Assembly (NCBI GenBank): GCA_964019425.1
Contig: OZ025858.1
Coordinates: 62,001-126,000, forward strand
Origin: Flectonema sp. DT1601
Lineage: Eukaryota > Euglenozoa > Diplonemea > Diplonemida > Diplonemidae
DNA length: 64,000 nt
Reading direction: 5' to 3'
Part shown: piece after piece, positions 18,140 through 28,335 of the stretch
Layout: the number at the start of each line of letters is the position of its first letter
How positions within the stretch are numbered: the first letter of the stretch is position 1
Position numbers and translations under genes: made by a program
The notes under the pieces: model-generated
The model's database searches: none
What the model saw: only the letters and a program-made list of their open reading frames with translations
What the model was told of the DNA's origin: nothing

Positions 18140-18218
18140 ATCTTTAAGTCTTTATCACCGACGGGCAAAATGCTTTCTTTAAGAACTGACGGGAAGCGTT
18201 TTTTGTATCCAATTACAG
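18134..18218 (+). other. Possible third intron at the 3' end of the PDZ-SURP gene
   Basis: 85 nt, GTATGAAT ... AATTACAG. Donor and length match introns 1 and 2. The unspliced reading stops within the donor; the spliced one continues TYSAPFLFPAKLTQ and stops at 18263. Confidence 0.4.
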
Positions 18219-18263
18219 ACGTATTCAGCACCTTTTCTTTTCCCAGCCAAACTGACACAATAA

Positions 18264-19229
18264 GTACCACTTTCGGGATTTGTCTGTACAGTGAGTAAAC
18301 GTATTGAAATTATTAGTTTAACGAATGCCCTCCCACTCATTTGGTACCTTTTTTTTTTAATTTTATTTTTCGTAATTAACTAAATTGGATATAAAAAAGT
18401 ATTTCACCCGTAAATAGCATATTTCCAGTAAACTACAAGAAGGAAGAAACAAAAAAAAAAAAAAAAAAAAAAAAAAAGGTAGCGAAGGGAGGGGATGCTG
18501 CAGTGCCGGAACTTGCGGCTACTGGATTACCTTAGACGATGATGGTATTGTTGTTTATTATATTTTAGAAGGAAAAAAAAAAAAAAAAAAAAAAAAAAAA
18601 CATCGATCCAATGCAGCAGTATTGCCATGTAATCTAACTGCAGTGTAACGAATATACAAAACTTTGCTGTGTTTCGATGAGAGGCCTCGACACGTGTCAT
18701 TTGTTATAATTAAATGCTGGGTGTCAAACTGTAAGATAATACAATAACAACATGTTCATAATCATTCTTTTTTGTAGTACACTATATCAGACATTGTTTG
18801 CCAGATGAGAAAGGATCCTGACACAAGTAAATTTTTTTTCTTTTTCTTTTTTCTTTTATTTTTGAAAAAGTTTATTTTATAATTTTTTTTTTTTTTTTTT
18901 TTGAAGAATCTCTCAAGAGGGTAACAAGTCATTGAACATGAGGAGACTTCTTCTGTTTTGATAAATATATTGAAAGTCTGCTATGTGTGCCTAACCTGTT
19001 TGTTCAACCGTTTTAGCTCCTTTTTTCCAGAGACGGCATGCAGTGAGGAGTTTGCAATTAAAATAAGGTCCCATTAAAGTGTGTTAACTATCTTGCCGGT
19101 AGTAGCCGGTGGTTGAGTTTTTTTTTTTTTGCAGGTGTTGGAAGAAAGAAAAGAAAGAAAGAATGGGTTCTAGATATGATATTATTCTTTAACTATTATT
19201 ATGATATTGTTATGTTCACCTCCCCAAAC
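18264..19229. other. Intergenic region rich in A and T runs
   Basis: Several homopolymers of more than 20 nt (A-runs near 18450 and 18575, a T-run near 18885). No repeat family or RNA fold stands out, and no gene is supported. Confidence 0.5.
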
Positions 19230-19247
19230 AGCTCCTACCCTTAAACG

Positions 19248-20018
19248 ATGAAGTATCACAGAGCACCAAGAGGGTTTATTGTGAGTGGTGTCATTACAGT
19301 CGCCATGCTTACATTCTTTGCATGTGCACTTACTGATGGAACCTCCCTCATGAAGCTGAAGAGTAATGAGAACTTTTTACCGACTTTAGAGGGAGGTGCT
19401 GACGGAACTGTTTCTTTTAAAACTCTTCCTGGTGTTGGGTTCCCATACGGAATTGGTCCATATCAGGACACCTACGGAAACGTGTGGGAGGATGGTGACT
19501 CGTTCGAGGACTACGCAGCAACCACTGCATTGACAGACACCCTAACAAACAGACATCCAGCTCACTTCTTTCAACTTCACAAGTGTGATGAGCATCAAAA
19601 GAGAGGAATGTTATTGCAGTCTGCAATGTTCATCGCTCTCCTTGCTTCTGTTGGAGGTGTCATTGCTGCTTTGGTCGGAGCCATCCACCCAGCCGGTAAC
19701 AAGTGTGCTGGTATCGCTTGTTTGGTATTTCAGATCGTTATCTTTGTCTTCTCTGTCGTCGGAACTGGTGCTGGTGCGGCCGTTTTCCACACCGAGTTTT
19801 CCTGCACATTCCCAAGTACCATTACCGCCACTCGTATTGTTAGCTTCGATATCGCTATGAAGGATCACTTCGACATGTTTTACTGCGTTCCATTTTTGGT
19901 ATTTGCTCTCGTATTGTCCCTCGCCAACATTATTGTTATCGTAGCCACCGGCTGCCTTAAGGAAGAGGCTATTCGTGAGAAGGAGTTGGAGATGGAGGAC
20001 GTCACAAAGGGCGAGTAG
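19248..20018 (+). CDS. Amastin-like tetraspan surface protein
   Basis: 256 residues, one exon. Four hydrophobic segments lie at about 9-28, 121-146, 153-180 and 211-234. A large loop between the first two includes a Cys at 113, and a second loop between segments 3 and 4 has a Cys at 186. The tail is short, charged and cytoplasmic (EEAIREKELEMEDVTKGE). Topology and loop pattern fit the amastin/claudin-like tetraspan group known from kinetoplastids, but I do not see the full amastin signature, so the assignment is by architecture. The ATG follows CCTCCCCAAACAG by 16 nt, a probable trans-splice acceptor (AG at 19230-19231). Confidence 0.6.
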   Translation: MKYHRAPRGFIVSGVITVAMLTFFACALTDGTSLMKLKSNENFLPTLEGGADGTVSFKTLPGVGFPYGIGPYQDTYGNVWEDGDSFEDYAATTALTDTLTNRHPAHFFQLHKCDEHQKRGMLLQSAMFIALLASVGGVIAALVGAIHPAGNKCAGIACLVFQIVIFVFSVVGTGAGAAVFHTEFSCTFPSTITATRIVSFDIAMKDHFDMFYCVPFLVFALVLSLANIIVIVATGCLKEEAIREKELEMEDVTKGE

Positions 20019-21071
20019 TAGTTACTGAGAAGTATTTTCAACTTTGAATTTTCGACTGCTTATTTTCATTTTTTTGTTTTGTTCGAAGTATTTTTTTTAA
20101 AGCAAAAAAAAAAAAAACAAAAAAAAAAAAAAAAAAAAAAAAGAAGGTGGTCAAAATGTTTTTATTTTATTACGGTTTTTTTTCTTTTTTTCTTCTTTCT
20201 TTTTAACACTTCCCCAAAATTCCCAAACTTCCCAAGCTTCCTTTTCCTTCTGCCTATTAGACTCAAGTGTAACAAGAAAAAAAAAATAAAGGATGCACCC
20301 TGGGGACAAAGATAGAAGAAGAAATAGGCACCTTCACACCTGTTGGCGATCATGCATCGTACAGGGATTGATAAGTACCGTTGTCAACATTTTCCTTTCC
20401 TTTTCTTTTATTTTTTTTTTCCTTTGCAATTCCCCGATCGTTAACTTAACGCGCGCCGAAGACAAAAGTAAACTGTTTCGGCACTTTTTTTTTTTTTTTA
20501 AATTGTTGTCGAGGGTCTTCCTCCCACAATTCCAACTGTGCTTTTCTTTCTTTTGAAAGTAACCATCGACATGAATTATTTAAGTATTAGACATAGTCAC
20601 ATTTCTGATAGTGTTTCTTTTCACGGAGTAACTCTTCAATATGGTGTTGTTGTATCGTTGGATTTGTGTTTTTAAAATGAGCAAAAAAGGCAAGAGAAAA
20701 AAAAAAAAAAAAAAAGTTATGTTCCCTTCTTTATATTATAAGATAGCAGTGTTGTACCCTCCCTCCACCCCCTCCCTTCACCCACAGCTGTATTCACACG
20801 TATTCGTTTTTACCCCGAGAAGTTTTCCTCTGGTGTGTAACAACCTGTATATGTGGGTAATGAATACTTAATGTTGTACACGATTAGGGTTATGTTTGTT
20901 GTAAGGAAACAAGCAAGAACGGAAGCCAGAGCAAGTGGCTGTTAACCCACCACACCACTCCCATACCAGTTCCGAACGTTGCAGCCGACCTCCCCCCTTT
21001 TCTCGAAAGGGGTGCCAATATTGGCAGGTTGCAGTGTTCGTGGTTAAAAACCCTCCCCTCCCCTCTCAAGG

Positions 21072-21102
<31 letters not shown>

Positions 21103-21230
21103 TGGGTACAGTTTGTAATTTACTACTAAATACCACCACCTTGATTAATTACTATATTCCTGACAGGCGATTGCGGTGATTGGTCGAATCCGCAGGAGTT
21201 ATCTGAGTCTCTCTTTCATGGTTTACAATT
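20019..21230. other. Intergenic region with long A/T runs
   Basis: Probably the 3' UTR of the amastin-like gene and spacer. A-runs occur near 20105-20142 and 21072-21099. No supported gene: open frames here are mostly Lys or Phe runs. Confidence 0.5.
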
Positions 21231-21251
21231 TTTTTTTTTTTTTTCATCCAG
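21231..21251 (+). promoter_or_regulatory. Pyrimidine tract and AG, probable trans-splice acceptor
   Basis: A 15-nt T run then CATCCAG; AG at 21250-21251 lies 17 nt before the ATG at 21269. It excludes the in-frame upstream codons from 21176 as coding, because the tract would encode a Phe run. Confidence 0.6.
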
Positions 21252-21268
21252 AGGGAAAGGAAAACAAC

Positions 21269-22171
21269 ATGAGCCGGAGGCTATTCGCAAGTGCTGTCTT
21301 GTCAGTGGTTCTTGTTGTAGTGATGACATGGGATCAGCCTGCCGTTGTCTTAAGTAATCACGACAGTGTTATTATGTTTGAGGACATCCATAAAAACGAT
21401 CCACTGTTGAATAATAAATTAAGATTGAAAGACATGGCATTCATGCATATTCCTAAAGCGGGTGGTGCCTTTGTGGAAACCTTGGCAAAGAAAATGGGAT
21501 TTAATATTGGAGGGAATAACAAAACTCTCGGAAGTATAGCAAGGGAAAAAGGTACTTGCAACTTCTGGCATATTCCAACTAGATTCGTATCGACAGCCGT
21601 TCGTAACAAAAACACAACAGCTTGGGCTCGTGAGTGGATGCGGTCTAAGAAGTTTACCGTTGTAAGGAATCCAGCATCTAGACTAATCAGTGAATATAAT
21701 TTCGTTTCAGCAATTGCTGGAAATAGAATAACGATGGCATCGTTCACTAAAATCAAATTAAACACCGATTCTTCAATCCAATTTTGTCAGCCAGAAGTTC
21801 TCAATGATATCCTTGCTAATATATTGGATTCTGTATTTCTAAAAAACAATACCAACTTCTCTGACTGTCACTACATACCTCAAGTTGATTATATTTTTGA
21901 TGAAAGTAACCAACAAGCAGTAGACTATGTCCTTAGACTGGAAGACCTTTCCTCACAGATTACTACATTTTTCAACCATTTGGGTGTTAAAGTCACTTCG
22001 GAACACGTCAAAGCCAGTCGCGGCAATCACGGGTATCCTGAATGTCCTTCGAAACTCGAATCATTAAATAACAGCGTTAGAAAAAGGATCAATACCTACT
22101 ATAGCGCTGATTTCCGAATGCTTGGTTATCCACATCTAGAAATGCTTCCTGAAAACAATTCAGCCTCGTGA
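21269..22171 (+). CDS. Golgi-type sulfotransferase (Sulfotransfer_2-like)
   Basis: 300 residues. Residues 5-20 form a signal anchor (LFASAVLSVVLVVVM), giving type II topology in the Golgi. The 5' PAPS-binding motif is at about 59-71 (MHIPKAGGAFVET) and the 3' phosphate motif at about 130-143 (TVVRNPASRLISEY). The C-terminal YYSADFRMLGYP is typical of carbohydrate sulfotransferases of this group. It should transfer sulfate from PAPS to a glycan; the acceptor cannot be told from sequence. Several N-x-S/T sites occur. The start at 21269 is chosen from the acceptor just upstream; reading from 21176 would add a Phe-rich peptide encoded by that tract. Confidence 0.8.
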   Translation: MSRRLFASAVLSVVLVVVMTWDQPAVVLSNHDSVIMFEDIHKNDPLLNNKLRLKDMAFMHIPKAGGAFVETLAKKMGFNIGGNNKTLGSIAREKGTCNFWHIPTRFVSTAVRNKNTTAWAREWMRSKKFTVVRNPASRLISEYNFVSAIAGNRITMASFTKIKLNTDSSIQFCQPEVLNDILANILDSVFLKNNTNFSDCHYIPQVDYIFDESNQQAVDYVLRLEDLSSQITTFFNHLGVKVTSEHVKASRGNHGYPECPSKLESLNNSVRKRINTYYSADFRMLGYPHLEMLPENNSAS

Positions 22172-22258
22172 CTAACAGTTGAATAGTTTGAACCTTATTT
22201 TTACGTTCAAAAGCTTTTAAATTTGGTAACACAATGTGATTACAATTAAAGCCACGTT

Positions 22259-22290
<32 letters not shown>

Positions 22291-22418
22291 CCCATTCTTT
22301 TTTTTATCCTTATCCTTGTGATGATCCTTTTTTTTTTTTTTGAAGACCATCACAAGTTCTATAGAGAAGCTGCTGCTGACCGAAAGGTTTGGTGGTGACT
22401 GCCTCTATCAGAACTGCG
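22172..22418. other. Spacer with T runs
   Basis: A 30-nt T run at about 22261-22290 and a shorter one near 22330. No feature otherwise. Confidence 0.5.
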
Positions 22419-22661
22419 GAAAAAAAGAGACAACCAACGTCTTGATGCTTTCAACTCTCGGGTGCGTACTTTCGGGTACTCCCTGTTGGTTAGAGTAACA
22501 AGAAACCTGGTTGATCCTGCCAGTAGTCATATGCTTGTTTCAAGGATTAAGCCATGCAAGTCTCAGAGTAAATGGATCACATTGGGTCTGCAGACGGCTC
22601 ATTAAATCAGCCATAATCTACGCGAAAAAAAGAGACAACCAACGTCTTGATGCTTTCAACT
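22419..22661. repeat. 38-bp direct repeats flanking an SSU rRNA insert
   Basis: GAAAAAAAGAGACAACCAAC...TTTCAACT occurs perfectly at 22419-22456 and 22624-22661. The 167 bp between them contain the rRNA 5' end. The repeats could be a long target duplication or the product of a recombination event. Confidence 0.75.
22504..22622 (+). rRNA. SSU (18S) rRNA 5'-end fragment
   Basis: Begins AACCTGGTTGATCCTGCC, the universal eukaryotic SSU start, then AGTAGTCATATGCTTGTTTC, TTAAGCCATGCAAGTC and GACGGCTCATTAAATCAG. Only about 118 nt of the gene is present. The TTGTTTCAAGGA block resembles euglenozoan SSU sequences. About 47 bp of further DNA (from 22457) separates it from the left direct repeat and may be external spacer. 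It is not a functional rRNA gene. Confidence 0.85.
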
Positions 22662-23056
22662 TCTAAATTTTCTCTCTCCCGTGTTCAAAATAAAAAAATT
22701 GCGAAAAAAGGTTTCCGACGTCTTTACATTATAACGGCAATCTTTCTTGAATGGGTTTTCTTGTGAGAATTGCCGAGTGTAATTTACGGAGGAAAACGAT
22801 CGTTTCCTATTAAACTGCTGATCGCTGTCTCCGTAGCACGTTTGTCGTCTGGTGCTTGTGGTTTTTTTTTCTTCTTCTTTTTTCTTATGTTCGACCATTT
22901 TTTTCTGTGCAAAAAAACAAATAAAAGTAACAAAAAAAAAAAAAAACGCGGCAGTTGCGAAACTAAACGATGTTTTTTCCCCCTTATATTTATCTTTTTT
23001 CTAAACGTAGTTTTCTTTGATTAAAAACTACAAATATTTTTCAGTCAAGTACTTTG
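22662..23056. other. Spacer, nothing recognised
   Basis: A/T-rich with homopolymers. Open frames are Lys/Phe-rich and unsupported. Confidence 0.4.
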
Positions 23057-23118
23057 ATATTAATTTTGTTTTTAATACCTAAAGTTGTTACTGTTTTTGC
23101 ATTGTCAAAGTTTCACCT
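23057..23118 (+). repeat. Dispersed motif J, copy 2
   Basis: Shares about 60 bp with 29943-30010 (TTAATTTTGTTTTT, AAAGTTGTTACTG, ATTGTCAAAGTTTCAC) and 40 bp with 11650-11693. Confidence 0.65.
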
Positions 23119-23264
23119 CCTTTATATTTAATCATCAGTATCAAGTCACTCCTCTGTGGTCTTTGGTGACCACATTATATACAGATCGTCACTAATCACA
23201 GTTAGGTATGAAGAGGAATTATATCTCCTCATCAGTCCTATCATTAAGTTGTCTGGTCGTATTC

Positions 23265-23337
23265 GACGCGCCTACATGCTGGGTGCCGTGAGCTTGCTCA
23301 GGCCCTGGTTCTGCAGACCGTGTAGGATACATATATG
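23265..23337 (+). ncRNA. Possible folded RNA
   Basis: CCTACA (about 23270) and TGTAGG (about 23322) can close a domain that holds TGAGC-TT-GCTCA and further pairing between GGTTCTGCAGACC-type segments. It has higher GC than its surroundings. No family was recognised and no second copy seen. Confidence 0.2.
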
Positions 23338-23773
23338 CAAGAGGGCAAAGTTCTGTATTGGTGCACGTTTGTGAAAGTCTTCGATCCTACGGGAAAGCTG
23401 CTATCCAAATGTTGTATTAATAACTTGAATGATACGTACTGCTGTATTGCTTATGAGAACATCTGAGTATGATCAATGGTTCTAATCGAGTCTGAGAAGT
23501 CTTGAGAATTTTTTTTTTATATAACCACAACCCCTGGTAAATGTGTGAACGCATAGCTGATCCTAAATTCTGAAGGAAACTTTCGGTTTTCGAAATAACG
23601 AAAAAAAAGAAATAACATAAAAAATGAAAAAATGAAAAAAAAAAAAAAAAAATGTAAAAGTGTTTCGTCCTTATCCTTATCTGATTCCCACGACATTTTC
23701 CCACGACATGAATAATTTCCTTTGTGTTGGGAAGCATGCCTCTTTATTATTTTCTCCTTTCTTTTAATGTTTT

Positions 23774-23850
23774 TTGTGCACAAAAACCGTGAGCCGATAA
23801 GGCTAAACGAGATTTACGTGTGCTGCCAACATTCTTTTTTGGCTTGTCCG
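23774..23850 (-). repeat. Repeat family D, inverted copy
   Basis: Reverse complement of the family D block (GAATGTTGGCAGCACACGTA ... GGTTTCGTGCAC) found on the + strand at about 25586-25690 and 28848-28960. It is somewhat diverged. Confidence 0.6.
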
Positions 23851-24249
23851 GAGCGACAGTCAAAAACTGATCGTCTCAATAAATTAGAAGGGTGATGTTA
23901 CTAAAAACAGAACCCAACCATTGTTTGTTTTGTTGTCCTACGATTTTGTTATTTTCTTTTTAATTGACCGATTCAGTTGATACTAACTTACTAACTAAAA
24001 CTAATTAGCTAGTCCTGGGTGACAGTACAGCAGTCAGAACGGGATCCTTGGCGGAACTGACCAGTAGCAGTCTTTACCATCAAATGGTAATGGAAGTTGG
24101 ACTAGTGTTCTGTTTCCTGAGTCTTCAGTTATGATTGCTCGTTGATACCCCAACAAGTATCTGTTGAACTATTCAACCCATTCGTGTTCGTGGTTGGGTT
24201 AGCTACTGTCCAGACAATCAGTTCTGGACTTAGTTACTAACTCTAACTA

Positions 24250-24600
24250 TCAAACTCATATTCTTGGCTAAATTAATGATACAGATTCATGTTTCTTGGC
24301 CCAAAAAGGGACAAGTAGTATAAGATTAAAGCCTGAAACTACAAATTCTATTGATGTTAGGAAACTGCAGAAATGAATACTTTTCTTTTGCTTATCTTTA
24401 TTTTTTTATTCTCACTAACTATCAAATTCATATTCTTGGCTGAAATTAATGGATACAGACTCATATTCTTGGCTTAAAAAGGGACAAATAGTATAAGATT
24501 AAGGCCTGAGGCTACGTTTTCTATTGATTTCAGGAAACTGCATAGAAATGAATACTTTTTCTTTTTTACTTATCTTTATTTTTTTTTAATTCTCACTTTT
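24250..24600 (+). repeat. Repeat family A, two adjacent copies
   Basis: Copies at about 24250-24415 and 24420-24600. Each has CATATTCTTGGCT, AAAAAGGGACAA, TAGTATAAGATTAA, GGAAACTGCA and GAAATGAATACTTTT in that order. Confidence 0.7.
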
Positions 24601-24667
24601 TTCTTTTCTAAAATTAATGAAACTTATTCATATTCTTGCTTGTACTGTAATAAGCTAAAAAAAGTGA

Positions 24668-24785
24668 TCCTCTCAGGGATTAGGTTTGCTATAATGTCGT
24701 AGTATTGGGGACTCACAGGTGGTGAACCGTTCCACCCTGTCGTGTCTATCTAACCGGTACTCAATTGTATATCGGACTCGCTAAC
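24668..24785 (+). repeat. Repeat family E, copy 1
   Basis: Shares with 25955-26090 the order CTCAGGGATTAGGTT, TAATGTCGTAGTATTG, ACAGGTGG, TATCTAAC and a final TATATCGG/TATGTCGAG block. Confidence 0.6.
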
Positions 24786-24844
24786 TAACTGACTAACGTT
24801 CTAAGTAATTTCAATATGGACTGAAGTCCCTTAGAACTTACTGA

Positions 24845-25015
24845 TGAAGGCCTAAAAAGGGACAAGTAGTATAAGATTAAGGCTCCTGAAACTACATATT
24901 CTATTACCCTTTTGATGTTAGGAAACTGTGGAAATGAATACTTTTCTTTTACTAATCTCTACTTTTCTTATTCTCACTTTTCTGTTCTAAAATTAATGAT
25001 ACTAACTCATATTTA
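24845..25015 (+). repeat. Repeat family A, copy 3
   Basis: Closest to copy 4 at 28170-28335: both have CTCCTGAAACTACATATTC and TACCCTTTTGATGTTAGG, and end TCTAAAATTAATGATACTAAC. Confidence 0.7.
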
Positions 25016-25019
25016 TACC

Positions 25020-25150
25020 TGACACCGCAGTGTCCCCCTTGCTTTCTTCGCTGAAGAGGGCTGGGTAAGGGGAATGGTCCGAAGAAAGATTGTTTTTAAT
25101 CTTAGCCCGAAACCAACTTGTTTGTTGTCCTACGAATTTTTGCTTTTTTT
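25020..25150 (+). repeat. Repeat family B, copy 1
   Basis: CACCGCAGTGTCC, CTTTCTTCGCTGAAGAGG, GGTCCGAAGAAAG, AGCCCGAAACCAAC and GTTGTCCTACGAA in order. CTTTCTTCG can pair with CGAAGAAAG to close a hairpin. Other copies lie at 29546-29680 and, degenerate, at 26725-26830; the tail alone occurs near 23905-23960. Confidence 0.65.
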
Positions 25151-25371
25151 TTTTTGATTGACTGATAATTATTAATACTAACTAATGTTTGTGCCTCAAT
25201 AAAAATATGAGGTCGGAAACCTGTGTTCTTATCACCCACTCTGTTAAACTGGGAAACGTGAAAAAGTTGTTTTTTTTTTTTTTTTTTTTTTTTTGAGTTC
25301 TTAATTTTGTAAAAAACTAAATAATGGCTCCCCTGCTGTCTTATATTTGTTCCAGGTTATTCTACGTCTCT

Positions 25372-25436
25372 TATCGTCTGTGAGAGTCTCACGGTTGCTG
25401 GTAGCGATATAACTGTTACCCTGTGAGCTTTTCCTG
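25372..25436 (+). ncRNA. Hairpin family F, copy 1
   Basis: CTGTGAGAGTCTCACGG is followed by GGTAGC ... GTTACC and CTGTGAG. The outer CTCAC/GTGAG and inner GGTAGC/GTTACC stems form a two-part hairpin. Three further copies are at 43781-43840, 46543-46604 and 53682-53755. Confidence 0.45.
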
Positions 25437-25585
25437 GCTTTTGGCTTCCTAGGCTTCGTAAATAAATAAATAAATAAATAAAAATATGGTTCTTATACTT
25501 ATTGCTCTCACCTTTTCCGAGGATAGCCAAAGTCCGCTTAGCGTGTGTGATTCTAATGAGATGTATTCCTCATTATTATTATTAT

Positions 25586-25690
25586 TTTTTTGCATTTAAC
25601 AAGTATTGTAAGAACGAAAAAGAATGTTGGCAGCACACGTAAACCTCCTTTAGTTTTATCAGTTTGAGTCCGTTCACGGGTTTCATGACG
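25586..25690 (+). repeat. Repeat family D, copy 2
   Basis: Near-identical to 28848-28960 for about 100 bp (TTTAACAAGTATTGTAAGAA, GAATGTTGGCAGCACACG, TAAACCTCCTTTAG). Confidence 0.7.
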
Positions 25691-25954
25691 CAAACAAATT
25701 AATTAACAGATTCGTTTCCTTTTTATCCCTTCCCTTCATCAAAGAAGTTACAAAGGGTGGACTGGCTCTCTTATTTTTTATTTTTTCTAAATACTTCTTT
25801 TTATTGCTCCAGTTTTTTTTTTTAATTGCTGTGTTGGGTTCGGTTACAGAAATACACGTCTTCATTCCTTTGAAATAATATTGTTGATAAGTCAAGGGTT
25901 ACACATTATGAGAGTATTTTATTTTTTGACTAATTTCGTTTTTTAAGTTAATGT

Positions 25955-26090
25955 GAAATGCGATTCCTCTCTCAGGGGGGATTAGGTTCGACGTAATGTC
26001 TGTCGTATTGTTAGTGACTTACAGGTGGTTAACCATTCCTCTCTGGGTGTGTGTGTATATCTAACTGGAACTCGACGGTATGTCGAGATT
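25955..26090 (+). repeat. Repeat family E, copy 2
   Basis: Diverged copy of 24668-24785, with block order kept and several small indels. Confidence 0.55.
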
Positions 26091-26150
26091 ATGACCCGAA
26101 ACTATGTATTCCAGAGTGTTTTAGAACAACAGAACAATGTGTTTTTGCAA

Positions 26151-26186
<36 letters not shown>

Positions 26187-28058
26187 AACTCATATTCTAT
26201 CTAATGTTTAATTCTGTCAGGCATGTTCGCAGTCTGATCTATATTTCCTCTTGCGCTACGGTCTGATATGTCAACTCTGTCTGATTTTCAGGTGGGTCTC
26301 AGGAAGAGTATTAGAGCGTCTAAGGATGTAGCATCGAATAACTTACATCTTGTCGATACGATCCAGACTAATTGTCTCATCTGCTTTAGTATTGAGGACA
26401 ACTTTTTTATTATTATTATTTTTTTGTTTTTTCAACCTCTGGGCAAGGTGGACAGCAGGGAATTAATCTTTCCAGCCGGAGCTATAAAAACGCAATCATC
26501 CATGATTGGGTCCTCTATCGCCCAGACCCCCTCCTGAAGACTGTGTCATGAGTTTTTTAATTTTATTATTGAGTTCTGATACAATACAGAGATTTATATT
26601 CGTATGAACCTAATCAAACAGTCTTCCCCCCCTGAAGTCATCATTTTATGACTTGTCAAATAACTAGTACTATTCTGCATTCATCGATACTTATGTAAGG
26701 AGACTCTGCTAAATTGTAAAAGAAACTACTGCAGTGTCCCCCCCCTTACTTTCACTGGTCCGAAGAAAGATTTTTTTTTTTTAAATTTAATTTTAGCCCG
26801 AAACCCAGATATTATTTATTTAATGTTCTTACGATTTGTGATGAACTAAAATTTAAATATTTTAATTCATTCCGTTGGAGAAGATTAGGTCTTCGGATCG
26901 ATCCAGAGAGTGGTTCGATTCAGGGAGAAGACCAGTTCGTCAATTCTTTTAAGTTTCAACCTTTGTGAATGTACTCCCCCCTGAACCCATAATCTTTGAT
27001 TTCTCGTTTCAGGGGTTAGTGCCGTGAGAGCCAAAAGTGCTGCCAATCGAGTGTTGTCATCTGATGCTCTACGAACGTTTTTTTTTTTTTTTTTTTTTCA
27101 GTTTTTTTTTTTTTAAATTTCCAGTGTATTCCATTGTGTTTTTATCTTGATCAATGAATTAATATAAGTTAGTCAGCAACTTCATCAGACCACCGAGTGT
27201 ATCGGATGGCTCTTCTGAGGGTCCCCAATGTGTTAATGAGTTAGGCAATGTGGAAAGCTGAAAATTGGTTCCTTAATCTTTTTATTACGACTTTTGATAA
27301 AAACGTGTGAAGATAGACGATTATTGTTTTTTTTTTTTTTTGAAAAAATAAAACTTTTGTCGATGTTATCGATCCGTCTATCGTTTTCCCCTTCTCTCTC
27401 TCTCCTCTTCTTTATGTTAATGAAGTAGCTGAATAGACTAGAACGTGTAATGCATTGTCCTTATTTTTTAGCTTCTGTTTTTTAATAATTTAGTTTAATC
27501 GTCCGTCGTGTATTCAGTTTTAACCTTATTACTTATTTTTTTTAGTATTTTTAAAGTTTATTACTGTTTTTTCCTGCGTTTTTCAAAAAAAATAAAAAAA
27601 TGTCACTTTCTCTCTCCCTTTCTTCCTCCCTCTCTGGGATCCAAGTCCTCCCTCCCTCCCTCTCCCTCTTATGTTAATGTCGTCGAGAGTATCGGACGTG
27701 AGATATTATTGTTTCACTCTGTGAAATCTTTCCTGGAGTTTCATATATGAATAAAAGTATTAGTCTTGCAAGTAAATAATTACCACGGGGGGGGGGAGAG
27801 AGAGTGTGATTATGTTACTGCGATTAAATGTGACTGTTTTTTTTTATATACCCTCGTCATTTACTTTTAGTCATTTGCATCATGTATTACTAGTTATTTT
27901 AATTAGTTAGGTTTGATTCAAATATTTATGTCTTTTATATAGAAATGCTCCAACTCTTATCTTTATCATTGGTTCTTATTTTTGTAATGTTATAGTGGAG
28001 AGGTGTCATAAACTTCAGTCGATGCTACTTCAACAATCCATGCGAAATCTTCGGATAT
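26091..28058. other. Spacer with degenerate repeats, no gene
   Basis: Contains a degenerate family B copy (26725-26830), a T-run near 26152-26181 and a Phe/Ser-rich open frame at 27508 that I do not accept. No rRNA, tRNA or coding signal is seen. Confidence 0.45.
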
Positions 28059-28130
28059 GGCTACGGATTGGGTCCTCTGTTACTGTGAGTTACCCTCCTA
28101 GAGCACTCATAATATACAGTAACGTTGGAT
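28059..28130 (+). ncRNA. Hairpin family G, copy 1
   Basis: GGCTACGGATTGGGTCCTC precedes a hairpin with stem GTTACTGT (28079-28086) and ACAGTAAC (28116-28123). The conserved GTGAGTTACCCTC lies on the 5' side. Relatives are at 36130-36196, with a different stem, and 53559-53625. Confidence 0.4.
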
Positions 28131-28169
28131 TAAATAACTAACTAACTAAAATTAATGATACTAACTAAC

Positions 28170-28335
28170 TTAAGCCTAAAAAGGGACAAGTAGTATAAGA
28201 TTAAGTCTCCTGAAACTACATATTCTATTACCCTTTTGATGTTAGGAAACTGCAGAAATGAATACTTTTCTTTTATTGATCTCTACTTTTCTTATTCTCA
28301 CTTTTCTGTTCTAAAATTAATGATACTAACTTAAC
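28170..28335 (+). repeat. Repeat family A, copy 4
   Basis: Copy of 24845-25015, including the terminal AATTAATGATACTAAC. Confidence 0.7.

Noticed and set aside
20940-21000. 5S rRNA-like stretch (CCATACCAGTTCCGAACG)
   Set aside because: Only a few bases match the 5S loop region, and the rest of the 5S core is missing.
21176-21268. 31-codon N-terminal extension of the sulfotransferase
   Set aside because: It would translate the pyrimidine tract as a Phe run, and the AG at 21250-21251 places the transcript start after it.
24296-24340. Resemblance of repeat A (CAAGTAGTATAAGATTAAGG) to the U2 snRNA branch-site region
   Set aside because: Only a short GTAGTA context matches, the block order differs from U2, and there are four diverged copies. 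Not enough to call a U2 gene.
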